Source: a virus. Taken from it: DNA of 42,647 bases. Positions 15,351 to 21,833 of this stretch are shown one piece after another (the first letter of the stretch is position 1; the number at the start of each line of letters is the position of its first letter). Where the stretch lies: IMG/VR virus record IMGVR_UViG_3300025732_000085, positions 1 through 42,647 of that record; one strand, given 5' to 3'. Made by a program: the position numbers and the translations under genes. Below the pieces are notes generated by a model. That model searched no databases. It saw only the letters and a program-made list of their open reading frames with translations, and was not told the origin of the DNA.

Positions 15351-16271
15351 ATGACAGACACACAAGCCATCGAAGTGGCCCGGCCACTCTCACCCGCCGA
15401 AATCTCATGGAAGGTGGCGCAAAAGATCGCCAACACGCCTTTCGTGCCGACAGCCTTCCGAGGCAAACCGGAATCGGTGTACGCCGCTGTCCTGTACGGC
15501 GAGGAACTCGGCCTCGGGCCGATGCAGTCCCTGACCCAAATCCACGTCATCGAAGGTAAGCCGTCTCTCGCCCCCGAAGGCATGCGTGGACTGGTCCTGA
15601 AGGCTGGTCACCGGATCGACGTGAAGATTGCCAGCAACGACAAGGTCGTTTTGTACGGCAAGCGTGCCGACTCCGGTTCCGAAGCCACCGTTGAATGGAC
15701 GATGAAGGACGCACAACTCGCTGGGCTTGCTGGGCGTGGCGCATGGAAAACCTATCCTCGGGCGATGCTCATGGCTCGAGCCACTTCCGAACTGTGTCGC
15801 ATGCTGTTCGCTGACATCATTGCCGGACTGTCCTACACGCCGGAGGAAGCAGCCAGCATCGCCGGTGTCGAATGGTCCGAGACACCAGCGCCGACACCGA
15901 CACCAGCATTGGCAACCTTTGAGCCTGCCCCGGTGGCCGACATCGTGGACACCATTGACGAAGCCCTCGCCTACGAACCGGAGGTTCCGATGGTGAAGGA
16001 AGCACCGATGACGGTGGCCGAGGTGCAAGAAATCTTTGATGCCGAAATCGTTGACAACGAATTCCAGGTGCGGCCCGAAGACGCCGCTACCGGCAAGCAG
16101 ATCAACATGATCCGGGCTATCGGCAAAGGTGTCGGACTCGGCCATGACGACCTGAAAGGTGTGGCCTCCGGTCTGCTCGGACGAGAAATCAACGTGCTCG
16201 CCGGGATCACCAAGCGCGAAGCGTCGCAGATCATCGACCATCTGAAGGCCATGCCGGTGGTGGCATCATGA
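15351..16271 (+). CDS. RecT-like single-strand annealing protein
   Basis: 306 residues from ATG 15351, with AAGGGG upstream; the longer upstream frame is antisense to nothing real but overlaps the previous gene and is rejected. The N-terminal 170 residues match actinophage RecT-type proteins: GKPESVYAAVLYGEELGLGP, MQSLTQIHVIEGKPSL, then WKTYPRAMLMARATSELCR. RecT proteins anneal complementary single strands during recombination-dependent replication. A linker rich in Pro/Ala/Glu (about 180-245) leads to a C-terminal helical domain (KQINMIRAIGKGVGLG, then REASQIIDHL). No exonuclease partner was recognised nearby. Confidence 0.75.
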   Translation: MTDTQAIEVARPLSPAEISWKVAQKIANTPFVPTAFRGKPESVYAAVLYGEELGLGPMQSLTQIHVIEGKPSLAPEGMRGLVLKAGHRIDVKIASNDKVVLYGKRADSGSEATVEWTMKDAQLAGLAGRGAWKTYPRAMLMARATSELCRMLFADIIAGLSYTPEEAASIAGVEWSETPAPTPTPALATFEPAPVADIVDTIDEALAYEPEVPMVKEAPMTVAEVQEIFDAEIVDNEFQVRPEDAATGKQINMIRAIGKGVGLGHDDLKGVASGLLGREINVLAGITKREASQIIDHLKAMPVVAS

Positions 16272-16507
16272 GATTGTTCCGCCGGTTCGCTGACCGCAAA
16301 CACACCATCGCTTTCATGAGCCGCCACTTGCTCGAATGTGCCGAAGTGATTGAAGCCCTACGCCTCGAGAACGAACAGTTACTGTTCCGAGGCAACCGGC
16401 TCGCTGAAGCCATCGACAACAACGACGGCACGATCAACGCCGCCTGGAAACTCGGTGACGCCATGAGCGCATGGATGGAATACTCGGAGCGCGTCAATGT
16501 CGAATGA
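16268..16507 (+). CDS. small helical unknown protein
   Basis: 79 residues, ATGA overlap with the RecT-like gene and an 11-base overlap with WhiB. Basic start (MRLFRRFADRKH) then continuous helix, with a Leu/Glu-rich segment (ECAEVIEALRLENEQLL) that could dimerise. No motif recognised. Coupled translation suggests an accessory to recombination or regulation. Confidence 0.55.
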   Translation: MRLFRRFADRKHTIAFMSRHLLECAEVIEALRLENEQLLFRGNRLAEAIDNNDGTINAAWKLGDAMSAWMEYSERVNVE

Positions 16508-17009
16508 CATCATCTTCAGTTGGCAAGCATCTGTCTCGGACGACTTCAAAAAGGACGCGGCATGTCGGGGAATGGACCCCGAGTTCTTCATGCCGTCCGT
16601 CGGTAAGCACGGCAGGGAGGCCAAAGAGGTGTGCAACGGGCGCACGGCAACGCGCTCCACACCCGGCCTTCCGCCGTGCCCCGTCAAAGACAAATGTCTC
16701 GAATACTGCCTGTCCCTCCCTGGGCCGGTCGTCGGTATTTGGGGTGGATTGACCGAACGGGAACGCCGACTCCTACGACGCGAAGAACAACCCGTCCGAG
16801 TCCGATTCCATCACGGCACCGCCCACGGCTACCGGCTCCACACGCTGAACAAGACCACACCGTGCGACGCATGCCGCCGAGCACACACCGCAGCCAACCA
16901 GGCGTGGCGAGACAAGAACCGAGACAAAACCACCATGCGAGCATTGAAAGACCTGCTTGACACCGTCGCTGAAGTGCATCGAGATGCCACACCACGACCT
17001 GCCGAGTGA
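16497..17009 (+). CDS. WhiB-family Fe-S transcription factor with expanded Cys loop
   Basis: 170 residues. WhiB hallmarks: AACRG (Cys23), a second Cys in AKEVCNG (Cys46), then CPVKDKC (Cys61, Cys67) and the turn GIWGG (80-84). The family binds a 4Fe-4S cluster, docks on the principal sigma factor and occurs only in Actinobacteria and their phages, so it anchors the host call. Unusually, the C-x2-C of standard WhiB is opened to C-x14-C by an insert. Cys71 is an extra. Residues 98-150 form an added domain (HHGTAHGYRLHTLNK, CDACRRAH) with a CxxC. It probably reprograms host or phage promoters. Confidence 0.88.
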   Translation: MSNDIIFSWQASVSDDFKKDAACRGMDPEFFMPSVGKHGREAKEVCNGRTATRSTPGLPPCPVKDKCLEYCLSLPGPVVGIWGGLTERERRLLRREEQPVRVRFHHGTAHGYRLHTLNKTTPCDACRRAHTAANQAWRDKNRDKTTMRALKDLLDTVAEVHRDATPRPAE

Positions 17010-17148
17010 AGCCGACTGCGACCTTTGCGGTCAACCAGTCAGCCCCGTCACCCGACACAACTTCCACCCACAAACCGGCCAGGTGACGTGCGATGCCTGC
17101 CACGACCATGAACACTCATACACCCGATACAGAAAGGACTACGAATGA
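16984..17148 (+). CDS. small zinc-ribbon protein
   Basis: 54 residues from ATG 16984, overlapping the WhiB 3' end by 26 bases; an upstream in-frame start at 16957 is less likely. Two CxxC knuckles (CDLCGQPV and CDACHDHEH) 20-odd residues apart should bind one zinc. His-rich end. Such mini zinc ribbons in phage early regions are usually regulators or protein-protein adaptors. Ends in an ATGA overlap with the next gene. Confidence 0.6.
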   Translation: MPHHDLPSEADCDLCGQPVSPVTRHNFHPQTGQVTCDACHDHEHSYTRYRKDYE

Positions 17149-17480
17149 ACGTCATCCAACTCCCGCTGGACTTCCGAGCCACCGACCCGGAAACCAGCAA
17201 GCAAGGCCCGAGAGGATTCCGCCGCACTAGCGCCATCTTCAAAATGCTCGAGGTCTACTGCCTGAACGACGTCACCGACGAAGAAGCCGTCGAACTGCTC
17301 GTCGGTCACCCGATCACCATCAACGAAGAAGGACTCCGCCGTCGCTGCTCCGACCTGCGGGCGCTCGGCTGGATCGCCCCCACCGGAGATGTCCGATACA
17401 GCGGCCGAGGCCGTTCGCGCATCGTATGCGCTATCACAGACGCCGGGCGTGACGCCTGGATGGAACTTCAAAACAACTAA
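17145..17480 (+). CDS. winged-helix-like DNA-binding protein
   Basis: 111 residues. Opens with RATDPETSKQ, a segment common in actinophage HTH proteins. It is followed by helices (TSAIFKMLEVYCLN, DEEAVELLV), a recognition-like helix (EGLRRRCSDLRALGWI) and a beta wing rich in Arg (RYSGRGRSRIVCAIT). Architecture resembles MarR/ArsR-type winged helices. Probably a phage regulator; target unknown. Translationally coupled to the zinc-ribbon gene by ATGA. Confidence 0.6.
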   Translation: MNVIQLPLDFRATDPETSKQGPRGFRRTSAIFKMLEVYCLNDVTDEEAVELLVGHPITINEEGLRRRCSDLRALGWIAPTGDVRYSGRGRSRIVCAITDAGRDAWMELQNN

Positions 17481-17490
17481 GGAGAAACCA

Positions 17491-17901
17491 ATGAAACCTG
17501 CCATCATCATCACCGGCCTGCTCGGCCTCGTCGCCTGCTCCAGCAGCACGACAACCAGCACGACCCAAGCCCCGGCTCCGGTCGTCACCGAAGCACCAAT
17601 CACGTTGCCACCGGCAACCAGCCCCATTGTGCCCGACTTCGTCAACAGCGAACAGTTCCTGGTGGAATTCGTATCGGAGCAATACCCATACACGCTGTAC
17701 GTCACCGATCAGCAGATCATTGACACCGGCTGGGCGACATGCAACGCGCTCGACGCAGGCATGGACCCGACTGCGATTGTCGCAGAACTCTTGATCGCCG
17801 CCGAAGGTGACGAGAAGATCGCCCTGCTTCTGACCATCGTCACCGGCGGAGCGACCGGCATCCTCTGCCCCGAGTACGTCAACGTGTGGGACCGTGGCTG
17901 A
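17491..17901 (+). CDS. DUF732-like lipoprotein
   Basis: 136 residues from ATG 17491, with AAGGAGA 8 bases upstream. Signal segment ending in lipobox LVAC (Cys16), then a Ser/Thr run and Pro-rich linker. The domain at about 52-136 (EQFLVEFVSEQYPYTL, WATCNALDAGMD, ILCPEYV) has the two Cys and spacing of DUF732, a family of small secreted proteins best known in mycobacteria. The product would sit on the outer face of the membrane. In a phage this points to superinfection exclusion or envelope change, both inference. Confidence 0.65.
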   Translation: MKPAIIITGLLGLVACSSSTTTSTTQAPAPVVTEAPITLPPATSPIVPDFVNSEQFLVEFVSEQYPYTLYVTDQQIIDTGWATCNALDAGMDPTAIVAELLIAAEGDEKIALLLTIVTGGATGILCPEYVNVWDRG

Positions 17902-18136
17902 CCTCGTGACTGACGACATTGTGACCCGACTGGAACAAATGGCAAGTAACTTCAAGACAAGCGAATGGGAGTTTGTGTATGCCGATTATGAAACGGTGTG
18001 TGAAGCAAGTCAAGAAATTGAACGACTGCGCAAAGCCATCGTGGACTATGTGATGACAATCAGCGACTGCTACGCCACCACCGCAACAGACAGCGATGCG
18101 CTGGAACTATTGAAACAGGCGGTGCGTGGTGAGTGA
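17894..18136 (+). CDS. small helical protein with DDIVTxL start (a)
   Basis: 80 residues from GTG 17894, overlapping the lipoprotein stop by 8 bases. Contains DDIVTRLEQMA near the N-terminus and EIERLRKAIVDYV in the middle. The same DDIVT...EIERLR frame is found in the next gene, so the two are probable diverged paralogues. Helical, acidic, no other motif. Function unknown. Confidence 0.55.
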   Translation: MADLVTDDIVTRLEQMASNFKTSEWEFVYADYETVCEASQEIERLRKAIVDYVMTISDCYATTATDSDALELLKQAVRGE

Positions 18137-18308
18137 CGACATTGTGACCCTGCTCCGTGAACTCATGTACTACGGGACATTCCCCGATGAGTCGGTGTAC
18201 GGGCGAGCAGTACTTGCCGCCGCCGACGAGATCGAACGGCTACGGGCAGCCCTCGAGGAAACACGCAAAGAACGTGACTTGTGGGAGCGTGAAGCCCGCC
18301 GTGACTAA
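18126..18308 (+). CDS. small helical protein with DDIVTxL start (b)
   Basis: 60 residues; GTG at 18126 or 18129. SDDIVTLLRELMYYG at the start and ADEIERLRAALEETRKERDL as a coiled-coil end, matching the layout of the previous gene. Short leucine-rich coils of this type are frequent in actinophage accessory regions. Function unknown; likely to form a dimer or pair with its neighbour. Confidence 0.55.
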   Translation: MVSDDIVTLLRELMYYGTFPDESVYGRAVLAAADEIERLRAALEETRKERDLWEREARRD

Positions 18309-18444
18309 AGAACCAATCAACGACCGATGGAGATGCCCAAAATGCCGCAGAAGTATTACGACCCACGTGCCGCTCTCAACGGCACCGCATTGCATACGCC
18401 ATACCGGCAAACCCGTGGAGATGAAGCCGTGGCCGCTGCGATAG
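18301..18444 (+). CDS. mini zinc-ribbon protein
   Basis: 47 residues from GTG 18301, overlapping the previous stop by 8 bases. RWRCPKCRRSITTHVPLS followed by a Cys/His pair (HCIRHTG) gives CxxC plus Cys and His, enough for one zinc. Similar short ribbons are common in actinophages, from memory. Too short for standard length cut-offs; chosen over a rival frame beginning at 18327 because it has a recognisable fold. Confidence 0.5.
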   Translation: MTKEPINDRWRCPKCRRSITTHVPLSTAPHCIRHTGKPVEMKPWPLR

Positions 18445-18536
18445 GGCAACAGATTATCTTCTACACCTGGATGGCGGGCTTCACCGCCACCTGTCTCGCC
18501 ATTACTTACGCCATCATCAAACGGATTCTGAAGTGA
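18429..18536 (+). CDS. tiny single-TM protein
   Basis: 35 residues from GTG 18429, overlapping the zinc-ribbon stop by 16 bases. Almost entirely one TM helix (IIFYTWMAGFTATCLAITYA) with a basic end (IIKRILK). An in-frame ATG at 18327 would give 69 residues, but its first half is the out-of-frame reading of the zinc-ribbon gene. Ends in a GTGA overlap with the next gene. Function unknown. Confidence 0.45.
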   Translation: MAAAIGQQIIFYTWMAGFTATCLAITYAIIKRILK

Positions 18537-18778
18537 CCCGCAACCGAATCAACATTGACGTCGACCCGCACCTGCTGAAATGGATTGACCTTACGGCAAC
18601 CATTGTCGGAGCGAACCGAACCGAAACCGCTAGGGCGCTACTCAAAATGATGTCCGAGAGCAACCCTCGCTACGACACGCTCAAGACACGGATCGCAGAG
18701 CGACGGGCAGAGATGAATCAGTCTCGCTCCCAGCACCAAAGCGCCCGCCATCGTCCTCGACAGCAATCGCCGCAATAA
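18533..18778 (+). CDS. ribbon-helix-helix DNA-binding protein
   Basis: 81 residues from GTG 18533. TRNRINIDVDPHLLKWIDL then GANRTETARALLKMM is the strand-helix-turn-helix plan of CopG/Arc-type repressors. The C-terminal 30 residues are basic and Gln/Ser-rich. That tail is encoded in a 98-base convergent overlap with the recombinase-like gene on the other strand, so each gene constrains the other. A likely local repressor; targets could include the palindromic sites near 19.75 or 23.4 kb. Confidence 0.6.
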   Translation: MTRNRINIDVDPHLLKWIDLTATIVGANRTETARALLKMMSESNPRYDTLKTRIAERRAEMNQSRSQHQSARHRPRQQSPQ

Positions 18779-19601
18779 CCTCCGCCTGGCTCACCTGACG
18801 CAACCGGGACGGCAAACACAAGACACGCCGAACCCAGCGTTCGTTCGTATGGCCAAGCCACTTCGAAATAATCAGCGGATCAACCCCACGCTGATACTGC
18901 CGGTACACCGACGCCCGACGAAGCTCCTGAGCAGTCAACGGACGACCAATCGCCGCCTCCACAAACCGTTTCACCCGCACCGACGCCCGATCAGCTGTCA
19001 AACCACCAGCCAACGGCGACGACGGAGCGAACACCGCCGCCAACCCCAACGACAACACCTCAAGACGTCCTGACACCGCGACATCACGCGGTCGTTCCGC
19101 ACGACCCCGCACCCGCACCAACGTCTGCCCGTCAACCGTCCGAACATCCATCCCCCGCACCCGCAACGCCTCAGACGGCTCGAGAGCACAGTATGCGACC
19201 ATCCCCACCAGCCACTCCCAACGAGGACCAGCCTTCCCCGCAGCATCCATAATCGCCCGAAGCTCATCCTCAGACGGCACATACGGCGTCACAACCTTCC
19301 GAAACGGCTTCGGCACCCACGCATCACGCCACCCGTGACCATGCACCACACCGGCCTTCATCAACGCATCAAACCACGACGTCAACCCCGACACTCGAGA
19401 TTGAACCGACGACGGCGTGTAATTCGACCGCAAAAAGTCAATAAACGCTTGACAATGCTTCCAATTCGCATCCAGCGCATGAACACCATTCTCTTTGCAC
19501 CAACGCTGCCAAAGAACAATGTCCTTCTTGTACCGATCCCGAGTCTCGAGCGACTTCTTCGACGCCAAAAACTGGGCGGTTACCGACCGAACCGTAGACA
19601 T
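18681..19601 (-). CDS. tyrosine-recombinase-like protein, apparently catalytically degenerate
   Basis: 306 residues, start at 19601 behind AAGGTGAG. Residues 1-95 form a core-binding (SAM-like) domain (KSLETRDRYKKDIVLWQRWC). Residues 110-275 follow the tyrosine recombinase catalytic fold: YCALEPSEALRVRGMDV stands where GLRxSEL is expected, QELRRASVYRQYQRG where HxLR is expected, then WLGH. The first catalytic Arg appears to be Glu, box-II His is Gln, and no Tyr follows LGH (ERWVRRVL instead). It probably binds DNA without strand cleavage, or is decaying. It lies just downstream of the CTCGAG-rich operon and may once have moved that module. Confidence 0.7.
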   Translation of the reverse strand: MSTVRSVTAQFLASKKSLETRDRYKKDIVLWQRWCKENGVHALDANWKHCQAFIDFLRSNYTPSSVQSRVSGLTSWFDALMKAGVVHGHGWRDAWVPKPFRKVVTPYVPSEDELRAIMDAAGKAGPRWEWLVGMVAYCALEPSEALRVRGMDVRTVDGQTLVRVRGRAERPRDVAVSGRLEVLSLGLAAVFAPSSPLAGGLTADRASVRVKRFVEAAIGRPLTAQELRRASVYRQYQRGVDPLIISKWLGHTNERWVRRVLCLPSRLRQVSQAEVIAAIAVEDDGGRFGAGSETDSSLPVALRSVS

Positions 19602-19624
19602 ACACTCACCTTACGCGAAACAAC

Positions 19625-19662
19625 GTCGGGACGCATTGAAATTTTTGAGTCGGGACGCATTG
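19625..19662. repeat. tandem direct repeat upstream of the recombinase-like gene
   Basis: GTCGGGACGCATTG occurs at 19625-19638 and again at 19649-19662, 24 bases apart (about two helical turns), separated by an A/T-rich stretch. It lies 24-61 bases upstream of the recombinase-like start. Spacing and position suggest a two-site operator or an accessory arm-type binding site. A 6-bp hairpin (CACCCA/TGGGTG) lies just beyond at 19675-19692. Confidence 0.6.
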
Positions 19663-19741
19663 CAAATTGTCCCACACCCAGAGCTTTGGGTGGCCCGCCC
19701 GCCTTGCCGTCGGCCAGCTCGCTTCGAATCGAGGCCAGCCG

Positions 19742-19762
19742 ATACTTGTAGAGTGCAAGTAT
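19742..19762. promoter_or_regulatory. inverted repeat containing TTGTA-N3-TGCAA site (copy 1)
   Basis: ATACTTG (19742-19748) and CAAGTAT (19756-19762) form perfect 7-bp arms around TAGAGTG. Inside is TTGTAGAGTGCAA (19746-19758), which recurs twice at 23395-23423 on the far side of the operon. It lies between the operon's terminator and the recombinase-like gene. Most likely a binding site for a module-specific regulator. Confidence 0.6.
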
Positions 19763-19781
19763 TCCGACCCGAGACGCGAAA

Positions 19782-19813
19782 CGGCCCCGACCCGCCGAAA
19801 CAGATCGGGGCCG
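19782..19813 (-). terminator. hairpin terminator of the minus-strand operon
   Basis: Perfect 9-bp stem CGGCCCCGA/TCGGGGCCG with a 14-base loop, followed on the minus strand by TTT. It lies 22 bases past the stop of the last operon gene. Confidence 0.6.
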
Positions 19814-19834
19814 AGTAACTCGACGTGCTCGAGA

Positions 19835-20128
19835 TCAGGGTAAGCCGTCGAGCCGATACCGCGCGCCGACCGTGAACGCCTCGACAACGCCAGCGAGCGC
19901 GCCGACCGTGGCCGCCGGTGGAAGCCCGAGCACATGCCACCGAGCCCCACCGCCACCGACGCGCTCGAGCCACAACGCCCACCCGCCAGGTACCGAGCCG
20001 TAACCCCACCGCCAACCGTCCGGGGCCGCAGGCAGCGCCCGAACGAGCAGCGGTAGGCACCCGGGGCCATGTCGATGCTCGACCGACCCGCTCGAGCACA
20101 GCGCACCGCGTCGAGGGTCACCGAGCAC
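19835..20128 (-). CDS. unknown Gly/Trp-rich protein, last gene of minus operon
   Basis: 97 residues from GTG 20128, overlapping the preceding small TM gene by 11 bases. The middle (DGWRWGYGSVPGGWALWLER) and end (GARWHVLGLPPAATVG, EAFTVGARYRLDGLP) look like a compact beta-rich domain. No family recognised. Many internal GTG codons make the start uncertain. The terminator lies just past its stop. Confidence 0.5.
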   Translation of the reverse strand: MLGDPRRGALCSSGSVEHRHGPGCLPLLVRALPAAPDGWRWGYGSVPGGWALWLERVGGGGARWHVLGLPPAATVGALAGVVEAFTVGARYRLDGLP

Positions 20129-20246
20129 GACGCACCGCCCACCACACGAGCACCACGCCGGCCCCGAGCAGCCACCACGAGCCGCCCGACGTCGAGCACG
20201 TCACGCCTGGCAGGTCGCAGGCCATGTCGACCGCGGCGGCGCTCAC
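20118..20246 (-). CDS. small single-TM protein of minus operon
   Basis: 42 residues from GTG 20246, GTGA overlap with the GP88-like gene. Two Cys (ACDLPGVTCST) precede a TM helix (WWLLGAGVVLVWWAV) with a basic stop-transfer end (RRAR). The N-terminus would lie outside, so the Cys pair could form a disulfide. Too short for length-limited gene finding; the overlaps on both sides argue that it is real. Function unknown. Confidence 0.5.
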   Translation of the reverse strand: MSAAAVDMACDLPGVTCSTSGGSWWLLGAGVVLVWWAVRRAR

Positions 20247-21226
20247 GAGGCCACCTCGACACGCTCACGCAACCGCACCGCAACAGCAGCACCGAGCCGC
20301 CCACTCGAGCCGCCTCGAGCTCGACCGCCGTGCACCGTGAACAGTACCGACGCCTCGAGGCCACCCGGTAGGCATAACCCGCAGGCCACGCAGGCCCCGA
20401 CCGCCGGGCCGCCCTCGATGAGACTCGACCGCCGACCGTCGGGCCCGACGACGTGCGCAGGGAACCCGCTACCGTCGACGTAGGCGGCCGTGACAGGGCA
20501 CCGCCGCATCGAGGCCACACCGGGCCACCGCTCGAGCACTCGAGCCCACAAAGCCGCAGCGTCGACGTCATCGACCGCGAGCAGTGCCACCGGTAACCGG
20601 TACCGTCGAGCTACGTCGACCGCCCGACCGAGGTTATGCCTGTCGACCGAAACGTAGATTCGAGCGTTAGGCGCGTCCGTGACGACGTGCCGCACGAGGC
20701 CAGTCGAGCGCGTGTAAAGCCAATGATCGACGCTAGGTGTCGCCTCGATGACGTGCCGCACCGCTCGAGCGAACCAGGGCGCGAATAGGTCACCGTCTGA
20801 CATCCATCGAAACGTGGCCGACCGCACACCCTCGAGACGTTGGTCGACTGCCGACCGCTCGACGAGCTCGAGTAGAGCAGACTCGACCGCTCGACGTCCG
20901 CCGCACCGGTACAGATGCTCGAGCGTCTCGAGGTTCCTCGAGGCCATCCGACCGAATGGTCGAGCCCATGCCTCGAGGCCCGCTGCATAGCAGTCTGCAC
21001 ACGATGGAGTCACACCCGGACAGCTGCCGCCGTCCTCGAGCGGGCCCGCCGGTAATGGGAAAGCGTTACCTATCGAGGCCTTAGCTACTCGACCATCGAG
21101 CCGCACTCGAGGCGACGTCTTAGAGTCGAGATGCAACGAGAACCGCAGCAGCTCACCGCATCGACACTCGAACTCGAGCCGACCCCTCGACAGACTCGAC
21201 ACCCGGGCAAACCGATCCCGTCTCAT
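20243..21226 (-). CDS. GP88/DUF5131-like Cys-cluster protein
   Basis: 327 residues from ATG 21226, in ATGA overlap with the gene before. A longer in-frame start at 21412 would run through that gene and is rejected. Residues 69-81 (CPGVTPSCADCYA) give C-x6-C-x2-C-Y-A. This is followed by MASRNLETLEHL, FRWMSDGDLFAPWFARA and DHWLYTRSTGLVRH. This series matches the GP88 family of phages and mobile elements, related in appearance to DUF5131, where the Cys triad suggests an Fe-S cluster on a TIM-barrel-like fold. A second cluster CVACGLC lies near the end. Its activity is unknown; it is the most enzyme-like product of the CTCGAG-rich operon. Confidence 0.7.
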   Translation of the reverse strand: MRRDRFARVSSLSRGRLEFECRCGELLRFSLHLDSKTSPRVRLDGRVAKASIGNAFPLPAGPLEDGGSCPGVTPSCADCYAAGLEAWARPFGRMASRNLETLEHLYRCGGRRAVESALLELVERSAVDQRLEGVRSATFRWMSDGDLFAPWFARAVRHVIEATPSVDHWLYTRSTGLVRHVVTDAPNARIYVSVDRHNLGRAVDVARRYRLPVALLAVDDVDAAALWARVLERWPGVASMRRCPVTAAYVDGSGFPAHVVGPDGRRSSLIEGGPAVGACVACGLCLPGGLEASVLFTVHGGRARGGSSGRLGAAVAVRLRERVEVAS

Positions 21227-21549
21227 GATGCACCCGCCTCGATGACGTAATACGTTTCCTCGAGGGTTCGAGCCTGCTCGATACAACTCGAGCACACCGG
21301 CACAACGTCGAAACCAGGCTCGAACACGAGCAGCCACGACGTACGGTATGGGTCGAGCATCGACACTCGACAACCCTCGACCCCACACTCGAGCAGGCCA
21401 GTTAGAGCCCACTTGCGCGCCGCAATGTCGATTCCCTCGAGAACATGCCTCGAGGCCGCCGCCACCATGCCTACGCCTCGAGGCCCGCGCCGATTACCGG
21501 CCCAGGCCTCGACGACGTCGACAATGTCAGTCGATGAGATAACACTCAT
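21223..21549 (-). CDS. unknown protein with Cys pairs
   Basis: 108 residues; ATGA overlaps at both ends. Helical N-terminus (DIVDVVEAWAGNRRGPRG), then LLECGVEGCRVSML and VVPVCSSCIEQARTLEE. C-x4-C and C-x2-C together could bind zinc or a cluster. The DIVDVV opening recalls the small plus-strand DDIV proteins, possibly by chance. Function unknown; it directly precedes the GP88-like gene. Confidence 0.6.
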   Translation of the reverse strand: MSVISSTDIVDVVEAWAGNRRGPRGVGMVAAASRHVLEGIDIAARKWALTGLLECGVEGCRVSMLDPYRTSWLLVFEPGFDVVPVCSSCIEQARTLEETYYVIEAGAS

Positions 21550-21833
21550 GCCGCACCGTCACTCTCGAGCAGGCGCTTAGGCAACCGCGGCAGGTTTCGA
21601 ATACTCGACAACCCATCGACAAACTCGGTCGGAATCTCGACGCCTGTCACTCGATGCGCCCGCAGCCATACACCCGCGTCACAGTCCTCCTCGAGATACA
21701 GCCACCCGGCCCGCGGGTCGACATACGAATACGTCGAGAACCGCAGCCCCTCGCCCGAGACAACCGGTACCCGCAGCCACGCGTGACCCGCATCGACATG
21801 CCACCGCACACCCTCGAGGACGGCCGCCATCAT
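21546..21833 (-). CDS. DUF7007-like protein
   Basis: 95 residues. AGHAWLRVPVVSGEG, FSTYSYVDPRAGWLYLEEDC and WLRAHRVTGVEIP resemble, from memory, DUF7007: a small beta domain with HxWLRV and YLEED signatures found in phages and plasmids. Function of the family unknown. ATGA overlaps on both sides. Its presence beside a GP88-like gene suggests the module comes from a plasmid or other mobile element. Confidence 0.55.
   Translation of the reverse strand: MMAAVLEGVRWHVDAGHAWLRVPVVSGEGLRFSTYSYVDPRAGWLYLEEDCDAGVWLRAHRVTGVEIPTEFVDGLSSIRNLPRLPKRLLESDGAA

Noticed and set aside
18681-19601. Functional temperate integrase
   Set aside because: Key catalytic residues seem absent, no paired core attachment site was visible, and no repressor/excisionase set was recognised. 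Lysogeny is not claimed.
19625-19662. CRISPR-like array from the repeated 14-mer
   Set aside because: Only two copies, 24 bases apart, no spacer series and no cas genes. Better read as an operator pair.
19918-20371. Plus-strand frames of 100-140 codons within the CTCGAG tract
   Set aside because: Thr/Arg/His-rich shadow translations of the palindrome-rich minus-strand genes; no ribosome sites and no coupling.
19606-20571. 321-codon minus-strand frame across the end of the operon
   Set aside because: Runs antiphase through the GP88-like gene, the terminator and the direct repeats (its end reads as the translated repeat). The smaller coupled frames explain the region better.
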